From the NCBI RefSeq assembly GCF_002954775.1, contig NZ_PJME01000014.1:1-64000 (forward strand): a stretch of 64,000 bases of DNA. Reading direction: 5' to 3'. The notes below the pieces were generated by a model that did not search any database, was not told the origin of the DNA, and saw only the letters and a list, made by a program, of their open reading frames with translations. Shown in pieces: positions 24,400 to 33,262 of this stretch (position 1 is its first letter; the number at the start of each line of letters is the position of its first letter). The position numbers and the translations under genes were made by a program. The DNA is from Streptomyces geranii. Lineage in GTDB: Bacteria; Actinomycetota; Actinomycetes; Streptomycetales; Streptomycetaceae.

Positions 24400-25437
24400 T
24401 CAGGTGGCCAGCGGGTCCAGGACCAGCGGCTCGATCTTGCCCTCCAGCATGTACCCGAGGCCCTGCACCGCGCACACGTCCGGCCGTTCGGCGATGTGCA
24501 CCGGCATGCCCGTGGCCTCGCGGAGCATCTGGTCGAGGCCGGGGAGCAGCGCGCTGCCGCCGACCATCATGATCCCGCGGTCGGCGAGGTCGGCCACCAG
24601 GTCGGGCGGGCAGTCCCGCAGCACCTTGCCGATCCCGTCGAGCACGGCGGTCAGCGGCGTCTGGATGGCGTCGCGTACGGCGGCGGTGTCGACCTGGACG
24701 GAACGGGCGAGCCCGGTGGCGACATCGCGGCCGTGGATCTCGGTGGACGACGGGCCCTGCGCGGTGAGGCCGTTGCCGGAGAGGGCGAGCTGCAGCGGGC
24801 GTACCGACTGGCTCGGCAGCATCAGCTCGTGCTGATGCCGGAGATGCTGCACGATCGCGTGGTCCACGGCCTCGCCGCCGACCGGGATGCGCTCGGCGGT
24901 CACGATCGAGCCGAGGGAGAGCACGGCGAGCTGGGTGGCGGCGGCCCCGCACACCATGACCATGGTCGCCTCGGGCTGCTCGACGGGCAGTCCGCAGCCC
25001 ACGGCGGCGGCGATGAGCGTGTCTACCAGCTCCACGCGCCGGGCGCCGAGTCCGACGAGCGTCTCGATGGCGGCGCGCTGGGCGAGCGGGTCGGCGTCGT
25101 GCGGGTAGCAGGCGGCGGCCCGCAGGAAGGGCTTGCGGCGCAGCGTGCGCCGTACCTTGTCGCCGATCAGGTGCCGCAGCATGCGCTGCGCCATCTCGAT
25201 GTCGACGACCGTTCCGCCGGACACGGGCCGTACGACGCGGATGTAGTGCGGCGTACGTCCCGTCATCTTCTCGGCGAACTCCCCGACCGCGATCAGCGCG
25301 CCGGTCTTGGTGTTCACGGCGGCGACGGACGGCTGGTCGACGACCAGCCCCGCCCCCTTGACGTAGACGCGGGTCCGCGCGGCCCCGAGGTCGACGGCGA
25401 AATGGCAGCGGCGCATCTGTTCCAGACTGACGGTCAT
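24400..25437 (-). CDS. MreB-like actin homologue with altered phosphate motifs
   Basis: The 345-residue protein has the MreB fold throughout, ending with an intact adenosine motif GIMMVGGSALLPGL. Streptomyces carry MreB, Mbl and a shorter divergent third homologue (SCO6166 type); this looks like the third. Phosphate-1 reads DLGAARTRVYVKG against the usual DLGTANTLVYVKG, and phosphate-2 reads MVCGAAATQLAVLSLG against DIGGGTTEVAVISLG, so the acidic and glycine residues that hold the nucleotide phosphates are lost. Polymerisation with ATP hydrolysis is doubtful. It stands upstream of the sensor kinase gene in the same direction. Confidence 0.85.
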   Translation of the reverse strand: MTVSLEQMRRCHFAVDLGAARTRVYVKGAGLVVDQPSVAAVNTKTGALIAVGEFAEKMTGRTPHYIRVVRPVSGGTVVDIEMAQRMLRHLIGDKVRRTLRRKPFLRAAACYPHDADPLAQRAAIETLVGLGARRVELVDTLIAAAVGCGLPVEQPEATMVMVCGAAATQLAVLSLGSIVTAERIPVGGEAVDHAIVQHLRHQHELMLPSQSVRPLQLALSGNGLTAQGPSSTEIHGRDVATGLARSVQVDTAAVRDAIQTPLTAVLDGIGKVLRDCPPDLVADLADRGIMMVGGSALLPGLDQMLREATGMPVHIAERPDVCAVQGLGYMLEGKIEPLVLDPLAT

Positions 25438-25584
25438 GGCAGATCCTCCCGAGAGCGCAGACCGTACGGGCCCGCCGGTCGGCGGGCCTCCACTGGCATC
25501 GTGCGGGGGGTGGGGGAGGGGGCGCCTGTTGTAGGGGGCCGGGTGGGGTGCCGCCGTATGGGTAATTTATCCGTTATGTCGCAA

Positions 25585-27174
25585 TCAGGACCAAGGTCCC
25601 GAGCCGCCGGGTCCTGAGTCGTCTATTCCTGTGATGCCGCGTACCACGCCCAGCTCCACCAGGTCCTGCGGCCGGATCCGGAGCTGGTCGGCCGTCGCCT
25701 CCACCTCGTCCTCCGGCCGCTTGAGGATGGCCGCCGCCAGTTCCGGGGCGATGACGGAGAAGTAGCTGTCCGGGGTGGCCCAGGTGTTTCCGGGGGCGGC
25801 CAGCGCCAGGGCGCCGCCCGAGCCGCCCTCGCCGATCAGGAGGGTGGTCACCGGCGTACGGGCTGCGGCGACCGCGCCGAACAGATCCGCGATGGCGGCG
25901 CCCGCGCCCTCGCGCTCGGCGTCCGCGTCGTTGGCGGCGCCCGGGGTGTCGACCAGGGTCAGCACCGGGATGCCGAGCCGGTCCGCGAGCCGGATCAGCC
26001 GGGCGGCGGTGCGATAGCCGGCGGGACGGGTGGCGGTGCCGAGCTGGGCGGCGTACGCGACGGTCCGCCCGTCCGCCGCACTCTCGCCGAACCCGCACGC
26101 CATCCCGGCGTCGGTCCCGCCGCAGCGGTCGCCGCTGATCGCGACACGGTGGGCGAAGTAGGCGTCCAAGTAGGCGTCGGCGCGGGGGCGTTGGGGGGAG
26201 CGGGCACGCTGCACCGCGTCCCAGCCGGTGGTGGGGAGGGGGGTGGTGGCGCCGGGGAGCGCGGGAGGTGGGGCGGCTTCCGCCAACTCCGGGGAGCCGC
26301 CTGCGCCCGCTGTGCCCGTCGTACCGGCTGCACTCGCCGTGCCCGTTGTACCGGTTGCACCTGCTGTGCCCGTCGTACCGGCTGCGCCCGCCCTAGCCGT
26401 CGAATCGGCTGCACCCGCCGTACTCGCCGTATCGGCTGTGCCCGCCGTCCCGCCTGTTCCACCGCCTGCCGTTGCCGTGCCCGTGCCCGTGCTCAGCAGC
26501 CGCAGCCACAGTGCCAGCGTCTCCCTGAGCGCCTCCGGCCGTACGACCGCGTCCGCCGCGCCCGCCGTCACCTGGGCCTCCGCCGTGTACGCCGTCGGGT
26601 CCGCGTCCGGTGGTCGGACCCGGGAACCCGCGAAGCCCACCTGGGCGCCGGGGAGTGCGAGCACGATGTCGGCGCCCGCGCCCAGGGTTGCCCAGCCGCC
26701 GCCGGTCGTCGGGTCGCGGAGGACCGCGATCTGGGGGAGGCCCGCCTCCCGCGTGAGCACCGACTGCCTTGCCACGCGCTGGAGTTGGGTGAGTGCGAGC
26801 ATGCCCTCCTGTATCCGGCTGCCGCCTGTCGCGACGAGCGGGACGACGGGGAGGCGGTGGGAGCGGGCGTGTTCGTACGCCGACTCCAGGCGGTCTCCGG
26901 TGCGTTCGCCCAGGGAGCCGCCGAGGAAGCCGAACTCGAAGACGATCAGGAGGGCCGGGGTGCCGCCGATGCGCGCGGTGCCGCAGACGACCGACTCCTC
27001 CTCGCCGGTGCGGGCGGCGGCGCGGGCGCGGGAGGCGTCGTAACCCTGCCAGGCGAGGGGGCCGTCGGTCTTGGACTCCCGTACCGGGTAGGGGAGTTCG
27101 GTGAAGGTCGAGCTGTCGCAGACGAGGTCGACGATCTCGCGGGCGGAACGGCGTCCGGGGGTCTGGTCAGTCAC
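25585..27174 (-). CDS. Fused beta/alpha acyl-CoA carboxyltransferase
   Basis: The 529-residue protein joins two crotonase-like carboxyltransferase halves: an AccD-like part (about 1-225; FEFGFLGGSLGERTGDRLE, TGGSRIQEG) and an AccA/PccB-like part (about 310-515; RVAISGDRCGGTDAGM, LVDTPGA, GEGGSGGALALAAPG). A linker of about 70 residues is almost wholly Ala, Gly and Thr, encoded by degenerate short repeats at 26290-26490. It would move carboxyl from biotin to an acyl-CoA, but no biotin carboxylase or carrier is nearby. The GTG start overlaps the malonyl-CoA synthetase stop by eight bases. Use with that enzyme in malonyl/methylmalonyl-CoA supply or turnover is likely. Confidence 0.8.
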   Translation of the reverse strand: MTDQTPGRRSAREIVDLVCDSSTFTELPYPVRESKTDGPLAWQGYDASRARAAARTGEEESVVCGTARIGGTPALLIVFEFGFLGGSLGERTGDRLESAYEHARSHRLPVVPLVATGGSRIQEGMLALTQLQRVARQSVLTREAGLPQIAVLRDPTTGGGWATLGAGADIVLALPGAQVGFAGSRVRPPDADPTAYTAEAQVTAGAADAVVRPEALRETLALWLRLLSTGTGTATAGGGTGGTAGTADTASTAGAADSTARAGAAGTTGTAGATGTTGTASAAGTTGTAGAGGSPELAEAAPPPALPGATTPLPTTGWDAVQRARSPQRPRADAYLDAYFAHRVAISGDRCGGTDAGMACGFGESAADGRTVAYAAQLGTATRPAGYRTAARLIRLADRLGIPVLTLVDTPGAANDADAEREGAGAAIADLFGAVAAARTPVTTLLIGEGGSGGALALAAPGNTWATPDSYFSVIAPELAAAILKRPEDEVEATADQLRIRPQDLVELGVVRGITGIDDSGPGGSGPWS

Positions 27175-28672
27175 CGGGCAGGGCCCGCTTCATGATCTTC
27201 CCCATGTCGTTGCGCGGGAGGGCGTCCAAGTAGCGCACGACCCGTGGGCGTTTGTGCGGGGCGAGCCGACCGGCGACATGGTTCGCCAACTCCTCGGCGT
27301 CCGGAGGCAATTGGGGATCGGCGGGCACGATCCAGGCGACGATCCGCTCGCCCAGGTCGGCGTCCGGCTCCCCGGTCACCGCCGCCTCGCGCACCCCCGG
27401 GTGCTCAAGCAGCGCGTTCTCGATCTCACCCGCGCCGATCTTGTAACCCCCGCTCTTGATCAGGTCGGTGGCCTTCCGGCCGACGATACGGACGTACCCG
27501 TCGGGATCGCGCACCGCCATGTCGCCGGTGCGGAACCAGCCGTCGGCCGTGAAGGCGGCGGCGGTGGCGTCCGGCCGGTTCAGGTACTCGGTGAACAGGT
27601 TCGGCCCGCGCACCTGGATCTCGCCCACGGTCTCGCCGTCGTACGCCGTGATGGGCGCCCCGTCCTCCTCGACGAGCCGCACCTCGACGCCCGGCAGCGG
27701 TACGCCGACCGTGCCCGCGCGCGGCTCGCCGTCCGCACGGACGCTCGTGTTCATCAGGGTCTCGGTCATGCCGTAGCGCTCCACGACCCGTCGGCCGGTC
27801 GCGGCCGTGATCCGCTCGTGGTCGTGGACGGGCAGCGCCGCCGAACCGGAGACGAGGAGGCGGGCCCGGCCGAGTGCCCCGGCGAGGTCCGGGTCGCCGG
27901 GGAGGGTCTCCGCGATCCGGTGGTACATCGTCGGTACGCCGAACAGCATGGTCGCCCCGTCGGTCAGCTCCCGGGTCACGCCCTCCGTGCTGAACCGCCC
28001 GAGATGCCGCACCGAGCCGCCGCGCCGCAGCGGGCCGAGGATGCCGAGAATCAGCCCGTGCACATGAAAGAGCGGAAGCCCGTGCACCAGCACGTCCTCG
28101 GAGGTCCACTGCCAGGCGTCGGCGAGCGCGTCCAGGGTCGTGGCGATGGCCCGGCGCGGGATGACGGCGCCCTTGGGCGGGCCGGTGGTGCCGGAGGTGT
28201 AGACGATCAGGGCGGGGGACTCGGGATCGAGATCGGGCTTGGGCTTGGGCTTGGGATCTGGGGCTTCGGCGGGCACGGTCTCCGCCCCGGACGTACCCAC
28301 CTCCACATCAACGCGCTCCAACGAACCGAAGGCGGACGGGAGTTGCTCACCCGGCCCGGCGAGCACGAGCGCCGGTGAGCTGTCCTTGAGGATGTGCCCC
28401 AGCTCGCTCTCGCCCGACTTCGGGTTGAGCGGCACCGCGGGCACCCCGGCCAGCAGTGCGGCGACGACACCCACGGCCGTCTCCAGCGTCGGCGTCGCCC
28501 ACACCGCGACCCGGCCGGAGCCGCCGCCCACCCCGGAGATCCGCCCGGCGAGGGCTCCGGCGGTGGCGGCCAGCTCGGCGTACGTCAGCGAGCGCTCACC
28601 GAAGCGGAGGGCGGGCCGCTCGTCCGGGGTACCGGTCGGGCCGCCGGTCAGGCCGGGAAAGAGGGAGGACAC
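27167..28672 (-). CDS. matB: Malonyl-/methylmalonyl-CoA synthetase
   Basis: The 501-residue AMP-forming ligase makes malonyl-CoA or methylmalonyl-CoA from the free diacid. It closely follows the S. coelicolor MatB of known structure (SCO2444) as I recall it: SSLFPGL start, VYTSGTTGPPKGAVIPRRA, LPLFHVHGLILG, ERYGMTETLMNTS, WFRTGDMA, KSGGYKIGAGEIE and NDMGKIMKR with the catalytic Lys. The GTG at 28672 is chosen because AAAGGAG lies ten bases upstream and because it matches that N-terminus. It is co-translated with the carboxyltransferase gene downstream. Confidence 0.92.
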   Translation of the reverse strand: MSSLFPGLTGGPTGTPDERPALRFGERSLTYAELAATAGALAGRISGVGGGSGRVAVWATPTLETAVGVVAALLAGVPAVPLNPKSGESELGHILKDSSPALVLAGPGEQLPSAFGSLERVDVEVGTSGAETVPAEAPDPKPKPKPDLDPESPALIVYTSGTTGPPKGAVIPRRAIATTLDALADAWQWTSEDVLVHGLPLFHVHGLILGILGPLRRGGSVRHLGRFSTEGVTRELTDGATMLFGVPTMYHRIAETLPGDPDLAGALGRARLLVSGSAALPVHDHERITAATGRRVVERYGMTETLMNTSVRADGEPRAGTVGVPLPGVEVRLVEEDGAPITAYDGETVGEIQVRGPNLFTEYLNRPDATAAAFTADGWFRTGDMAVRDPDGYVRIVGRKATDLIKSGGYKIGAGEIENALLEHPGVREAAVTGEPDADLGERIVAWIVPADPQLPPDAEELANHVAGRLAPHKRPRVVRYLDALPRNDMGKIMKRALPGD

Positions 28673-28806
28673 GGCTGTCGTACTCCTTTGGTCGTCGATC
28701 GTCACGCCAGTCGATCAGGTGTAGCGGCGACTGTCACCCCCAGCCGGGCACCGCGAGGGCTCGGACGGCACGTACATCCGTCCGAGCCCTGCGCGACACT
28801 GGTCCG

Positions 28807-29517
28807 GTGATCGTCGAACGCGCGTATGCCCATCTCTCCTCGTACGACGAGGACACCTGGCCCTGGTCGGTGCCCTGCGTCCGGCAGTTGCTCGACGAAG
28901 GGCTGCGCTTCACCGCACCCGTGACCTTCCTGGTCGGTGAGAACGGTTCGGGGAAGTCGACTCTCGTCGAAGCGCTGGCGGAGGGGTTCGGTCTGGACTC
29001 CTACGGCGGCTCCCACGACTGGCGTTACGCCTCCCCGCGGGCCAAGTCGGTGCTCGGCGAGCGGGTGCGGTTCGACGCCGCCGCGCGTGGGCGCCGTATG
29101 GTCACCAGCTGGTCGGCCCGCAAGGGGTTCTTCCTGCGGGCCGAGACCGCGCTGGACGCCCTGGACCGGGAGGGGTTCTCGCCGGAGTCGCGCAGCCACG
29201 GTGAGGGATTCCTCGCGGCGTTCCGCGGCAAGTTCCTGCACGCCGGGCTCTATGTCCTCGACGAGCCCGAGGCGGCGCTCTCCTTCTCCTCCTGCCTCGA
29301 ACTGATCGGCCACATCGACCGGTTGACCAAGGAGGGCGGCCAGGTCATCTGCGCCACGCACTCCCCGCTGCTGACCGCACTGCCGGGCGCGGACATCGTC
29401 GAGGTGGGCGAGCACGGCATGCGGAGGGTCGCCTGGCAGGAACTCGGCGTCGTGGATCACTGGCGCCGCTATCTCGCCGACCCGCAGGCCTATCTACGGC
29501 ACATCGTCGAGCCGTAG
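28807..29517 (+). CDS. Small ABC/AAA-type ATPase
   Basis: The 236-residue P-loop ATPase has Walker A VGENGSGKST (43-52), the Walker B region LYVLDEPEAAL and a distal CATHSPLL switch histidine, the order found in stand-alone ABC-like ATPases with no membrane domain. The substrate and partner are unknown. The GTG at 28807 begins at the first strand. It lies between divergent matB and the convergent MerR-PP2C gene, whose stop follows directly. Confidence 0.82.
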   Translation: MIVERAYAHLSSYDEDTWPWSVPCVRQLLDEGLRFTAPVTFLVGENGSGKSTLVEALAEGFGLDSYGGSHDWRYASPRAKSVLGERVRFDAAARGRRMVTSWSARKGFFLRAETALDALDREGFSPESRSHGEGFLAAFRGKFLHAGLYVLDEPEAALSFSSCLELIGHIDRLTKEGGQVICATHSPLLTALPGADIVEVGEHGMRRVAWQELGVVDHWRRYLADPQAYLRHIVEP

Positions 29518-30663
29518 TCAGCCCGCCCGCACCACATCGGCCACCACACAACTCACGTTGTCCGGGCCCCCGTTCGCGTTCGCCGCCGCGATCAGCGCGG
29601 CCGTCGCCGCGTCCGGGTCCGGGATCGTGGTGAGGACGTGGCGGATCGTCGTGTCCGGCACCGCCCTGGTCAGACCGTCCGAGCAGAGGAGGTAACGGTC
29701 GTCGGGGTGTGTGTCGTGCAGGCGCAGGTCCGGGGTGGCCGGGGTGCTGGTCAACGCCTTGCGGAGCAGGGTGCGTTGGGGATGCGTCGCCGCCTCCTCG
29801 GGGGTCAGGCTGCCCTCGTCGATCATCGACTGGACGAGGGTGTGGTCGTGGGTGATCAGGAACAGTTCGCCGTCCCGGAGCAGGTAGGCGCGGCTGTCCC
29901 CGATGTGTACGAGGGCCAGGCGCGAGCCCGTCCACACCATCGCCGTCAGCGTCGTGCCGACCTCGTTCTCGCCCTCCGTTCCCGTCGGACCGGCGATGTC
30001 CCTGACCGCCTGGGCGGCGCCCTGGACCGCGTCCTCCAGGAGGTTCAGGATGCTGCCCGCGGTCGGCAGCGGTTCCGTGTCCAGGAACTTCAGCGCCGCC
30101 ACGGCCGCCGTGCCGGCCTGTGCGCCCTCGGGGCCGAAGCCGTCGGCGACGGCCAGGACCCGGGAACCGGCGTACGCGGTGTCCTGGTTGGCGGCCCGGA
30201 CCAGACCGATGTCGGTGCGGGCGGCGTAACGCAGTTCGAGCAGTTCGGTGCCTGTCATGGGTGGGGTGTCCTTCCTCGGTGGTGTCGAGAGGTGGTCGAC
30301 GAGGAACATGGCGAGGTCCCGCCGGGTCGCCGTCTCCGCCTCGACCCGGGCCCAGAAGGCGCGGATCTCCTGGGCGGCGGCCGGCGGTTCCATGGCCCCC
30401 ACCTCGCGGATACGGGCCAACGGCATCCCCAGCCGGCGCAGCCAGGCCACCAGCCGGGCCTGCTCCAGCTGCTCGGCCGCGTAGTAGCGGTAACCGGTGT
30501 CGGGGTCGACGCGGGCGGGACGGAGCAGGTCCAGCTCGTCGTACAGCCGCAGCGCCTTCGGCGACAGCCTGCACGCCCTCGCGAACGCCCCGATCGTCAG
30601 CGTCTCCGGCGTCTCCGGCGTCTCCGGCTTCTCCGACAGCTCCGGTTTCTCCGGCCGTGTCAT
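29518..30663 (-). CDS. MerR-type regulator fused to a PP2C protein phosphatase
   Basis: In the 381-residue protein residues 20-120 form a MerR winged helix (TIGAFARACRLSPKALRLYDELDLLRPARVDPDTGYRYY) and residues 150-380 a PP2C Ser/Thr phosphatase (TDIGLVRAANQDT, VLAVADGFG, LVHIGDSRAYLLRDG, LLCSDGLTRAVPD, GGPDNVSCVV). The metal-binding aspartates are present. The DNA-binding half probably regulates its own promoter, where a 19-base spacer is seen, while the phosphatase half may act on a Ser/Thr kinase substrate. The leader EKPELSEKPETPETPETLT is repetitive. A frameshift explanation is not needed, as one frame runs through both domains. Confidence 0.88.
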   Translation of the reverse strand: MTRPEKPELSEKPETPETPETLTIGAFARACRLSPKALRLYDELDLLRPARVDPDTGYRYYAAEQLEQARLVAWLRRLGMPLARIREVGAMEPPAAAQEIRAFWARVEAETATRRDLAMFLVDHLSTPPRKDTPPMTGTELLELRYAARTDIGLVRAANQDTAYAGSRVLAVADGFGPEGAQAGTAAVAALKFLDTEPLPTAGSILNLLEDAVQGAAQAVRDIAGPTGTEGENEVGTTLTAMVWTGSRLALVHIGDSRAYLLRDGELFLITHDHTLVQSMIDEGSLTPEEAATHPQRTLLRKALTSTPATPDLRLHDTHPDDRYLLCSDGLTRAVPDTTIRHVLTTIPDPDAATAALIAAANANGGPDNVSCVVADVVRAG

Positions 30664-30693
30664 GGAGTACCTCGCTTCCTCGTTCCGCCACCG

Positions 30694-30724
30694 ATGCTGG
30701 GGCTTCCCCGAAGGTGAAGGTCAA
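30694..30724 (-). promoter_or_regulatory. MerR-type promoter with 19-bp spacer
   Basis: On the minus strand TTGACC (30724-30719) and CAGCAT (30699-30694) are 19 bases apart, the long spacing of promoters activated by MerR-family proteins. The spacer contains the dyad CTTC-CCC-GAAG. It stands directly upstream of the MerR-PP2C gene, so autoregulation is likely. Confidence 0.6.
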
Positions 30725-30821
30725 GCACCGGTTAATCTTCATTCGATACCAACAACAGTGGTGAAATGGCAGTACGCGCCTTACAGCACGCTCTGCAGCC
30801 CGCCTTACCGAGGGAGTCCCC

Positions 30822-31694
30822 GTGGTCCGCATCGCCGTCGTCACCTACGACCCCCGTCCGGAGCCCAGCAAGGACCGTGACTTCCCGGTCCTGGTGGAGG
30901 CGCTGACGGCGGCCGGCGCCGACACGGACGCCGTGTACTGGGACGACACCGACATCGACTGGGCGTCCTACGATCTCGCCCTGGTCCGCTCCACCTGGGA
31001 CTACACCTGGCGCGCGGAGGAGTTCGCGGGCTGGCTGGATCGGGTCGGGAAGGCCACCCGGGTCGCGAACCCGGTCGATGTCCTGCGCTGGAACATGGAC
31101 AAGCGGTACCTCGGCGAGCTGGCCGCCGCCGGTGTCCCCACGGTCCCCACCACCTACCTCGCCCCCGGCGACGCCCCCGACCTGCCCGACGACCGCGAGT
31201 ACGTCGTCAAGCCGACATCAGGCGCGGGCGCCCGGTACGCCGCCCGCTACACCCCCGCGGACCGGGAGACGGCGGTACGGCATCTCGCGCGCATGCACGC
31301 CGAGGGGTTCACCGCGATGGTGCAGCCGTACGTCGGGAGCATCGACGTCACCGGGGAGCGTGCCCTGCAGTTCTTCGGGGGGCGGCTGCTGCACGCCAGC
31401 CGCAAGGGGGCGGTGCTGGCTCCTGGCACGGCGTACGACGCGGACAAGGTCGCGCATCCCGACCTCACCGTGTGGGACCCGACCCCGGCGGAGCTTGCTC
31501 TCGCGGAGAGGGCGTTGGCTGTTGTGCCGGGTAACTCCGGGTTGCTGTACGCGCGTGTGGACCTTGTGGTCGGTGAGGGGGGTGAACCTCTGGTCATGGA
31601 GCTGGAGTTGATCGAGCCCAATCTGTTTCTCGATCTGCATCCGGGGTCTGTGGTGGGGGTTGTTGAGGCGGTTCTGCGGGCTGCTGTCGACTAA
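30822..31694 (+). CDS. ATP-grasp family ligase-like protein
   Basis: The 290-residue protein has an ATP-grasp layout: an N-terminal Rossmann-like part (RIAVVTYDPRPEPSKDRDFPVLVEAL), a nucleotide-binding REYVVKPTSGAGARY, MVQPYV and a C-terminal metal-binding VMELELIEPNLFLDLHPG. ATP-grasp enzymes join a carboxylate to an amine or thiol; the substrate here cannot be told. The GTG at 30822 follows GGGAG closely. It is divergent from the MerR-PP2C gene and shares the intergenic region with its promoter. Confidence 0.83.
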   Translation: MVRIAVVTYDPRPEPSKDRDFPVLVEALTAAGADTDAVYWDDTDIDWASYDLALVRSTWDYTWRAEEFAGWLDRVGKATRVANPVDVLRWNMDKRYLGELAAAGVPTVPTTYLAPGDAPDLPDDREYVVKPTSGAGARYAARYTPADRETAVRHLARMHAEGFTAMVQPYVGSIDVTGERALQFFGGRLLHASRKGAVLAPGTAYDADKVAHPDLTVWDPTPAELALAERALAVVPGNSGLLYARVDLVVGEGGEPLVMELELIEPNLFLDLHPGSVVGVVEAVLRAAVD

Positions 31695-31730
31695 GGGGGC
31701 GGGAGGGGCTGTGGTGTGTCGGCTGCCGGC

Positions 31731-31765
31731 TCGTCGTGGCTGGTCGCGCAGTTCCCCGCGCCCCT
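31731..31765. repeat. Abundant Streptomyces interspersed repeat
   Basis: The stretch TCGTGGCTGGTCGCGCAGTT continuing into CCCCGCGCCCCT is the reverse complement of the very common Streptomyces element GGGGCGCGGGGAACTGCGCG. It fills the space between the convergent ATP-grasp gene and the next gene and may help end transcription. Confidence 0.75.
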
Positions 31766-32344
31766 TTAGGGCGCTTCCCTCACCTCCACTCTCTGCAGCA
31801 GGCCCCACGTGAACTCCGCCGCGCACTCCCGTCTCGTCCCCGTCCCGTCCGGCGCTGTGAACGACAGGCCCCAGCGGGTCGGGGCCGTGCCCTCCAGGGG
31901 GCGGGCCGGGGCGAAGGCTCGGGCTACCTCGTCGACCGTGCAGGTCCAGGGGTGGAGGTCGGCCAGGGTGGTCAGGGCGGGGGAGGGGGCGCCCGGGGCT
32001 CGTACCAGCCACTCGTTCCAGGCGACGCCGTTCGCTGCCACGAGCACCTCGAAGCGCAGGTCGGGCCAGAGCGGGACCGGCCACAGCCAGGACTCGCACT
32101 CCAGGTCGCCGATCCTGCGGGGTGTCACCGACTCGGGGGTGCCCAGGACCGAGCGGTAGCGGGAGGCGGCGGCGCGGGCTCGGGGGGAGCGGAGCATCGC
32201 CTGCCAGCGCTTGTTCGCCTCGCGCATGTCCGCGAGCGAGACGCCCAGTTCATGGCGGGCGTCCTCCACCAGGTCCGGGTTGTGGTCGGCCATGCGGCGC
32301 AGCAGCACCAGCTGGAAGTCGCTCACCGTGAACATGCGGACCAT
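31766..32344 (-). CDS. Conserved hypothetical protein
   Basis: The 192-residue soluble protein is not recognised. It has no signal peptide or membrane segment. An N-terminal helical part (FQLVLLRRMADHNPDLVEDARHELG) is followed by a mixed part rich in Trp (ECESWLWPVPLWPDLRFEVL, NEWLVRA, DLHPWTCTVDEVA). Two starts are possible, the ATG at 32344 or at 32335, with no clear ribosome site for either. It is divergent from the IclR gene. Confidence 0.68.
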   Translation of the reverse strand: MVRMFTVSDFQLVLLRRMADHNPDLVEDARHELGVSLADMREANKRWQAMLRSPRARAAASRYRSVLGTPESVTPRRIGDLECESWLWPVPLWPDLRFEVLVAANGVAWNEWLVRAPGAPSPALTTLADLHPWTCTVDEVARAFAPARPLEGTAPTRWGLSFTAPDGTGTRRECAAEFTWGLLQRVEVREAP

Positions 32345-32488
32345 GTTCTCGTACCCCGCACGCCCATTGCCCGCCCGGGACCTAGTGGTTAGCCTGTGCT
32401 CTGTTCGTCATGCCGACCGCGTGTTGAAATCTCGAACGCCACCATCGCTGTCGTCACCGAAAAGCAATAAAAAACAGAGGGGGCCGTC

Positions 32489-33262
32489 ATGGGACGCCTC
32501 GTACCTGCCGTGACCCGGGCTCTCGACATCCTTGAGCTCTTCCTGGACGGAGACGGCACGCTCTCCGCCCCGGACATAGTGCGCCGGCTCCAGCTGCCGC
32601 GCACCACCGTGCACGAACTGGTGACGACGCTCGCCGCCCGTTCGTACATTGTGCAGGTCCCCGGCCAGCCGGGCCGCTACCGCCTGGGCGTACGCCCGTA
32701 CCAGCTCGGCAGCCGTTACGCCGAGCAGCTCGACCTCGCGGCGGAGGGCCAGCAGGTGGCCAGGTCCGTCGCCGAGACCTGCGACGAGACGGTGCACGTG
32801 GCCATCCTCGAAGGCACGGACGTCATCTACATCGCCAAGGTGGACTCCACCCACGCGGTACGGATGGTGTCGGCCGCCGGGCGCCGCCTACCCGCCCACT
32901 GCACCTCCGTCGGCAAGATGCTGCTGGCCTCGCTCCCCGACCACGAGCTGAGCGCCCGCGTCCCCGACAACGTTCCCCTCACCGGGATGACGCCGAACAG
33001 CATCACCGACCCGGCGGCCCTGCGCGAGGCCCTCGCGGAGATCCGCCGCCGGGGCGTCGCCGTGGAGAACCGGGAGTCGAACCCGGACGTGAGCTGTGTC
33101 GCCGCGCCGGTGCACGACCGGACGGGCCGGGTGGTCGCCGCGCTGTCGATCTCCGTCCCGATGATCCGCTGGAGCGACGACCACCGTTCGGAGCTGGAAC
33201 AGCTCGCCGCCAAGGGCGCCGCGGAACTCTCCGAGCGCCTCGGTCACCGGAGCGTGGCATGA
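32489..33262 (+). CDS. IclR-family transcriptional regulator
   Basis: The 257-residue regulator has an N-terminal winged helix (VTRALDILELFLDGDGTLSAPDIVRRLQLPRTTVHELV) and the IclR effector domain (GKMLLASLPDHEL, VENRESNPDVSCVAAPV, LSISVPMIRW). IclR proteins usually control sugar or aromatic catabolism. The start has AGAGGGGG upstream. The SMP-30 gene is coupled by ATGA, so the effector may be a sugar acid or lactone in that pathway (inference). Confidence 0.92.
   Translation: MGRLVPAVTRALDILELFLDGDGTLSAPDIVRRLQLPRTTVHELVTTLAARSYIVQVPGQPGRYRLGVRPYQLGSRYAEQLDLAAEGQQVARSVAETCDETVHVAILEGTDVIYIAKVDSTHAVRMVSAAGRRLPAHCTSVGKMLLASLPDHELSARVPDNVPLTGMTPNSITDPAALREALAEIRRRGVAVENRESNPDVSCVAAPVHDRTGRVVAALSISVPMIRWSDDHRSELEQLAAKGAAELSERLGHRSVA

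Noticed and set aside
26290..26490. Minisatellite as a separate element
   Set aside because: The repeats encode the in-frame Ala/Gly/Thr linker of the carboxyltransferase.
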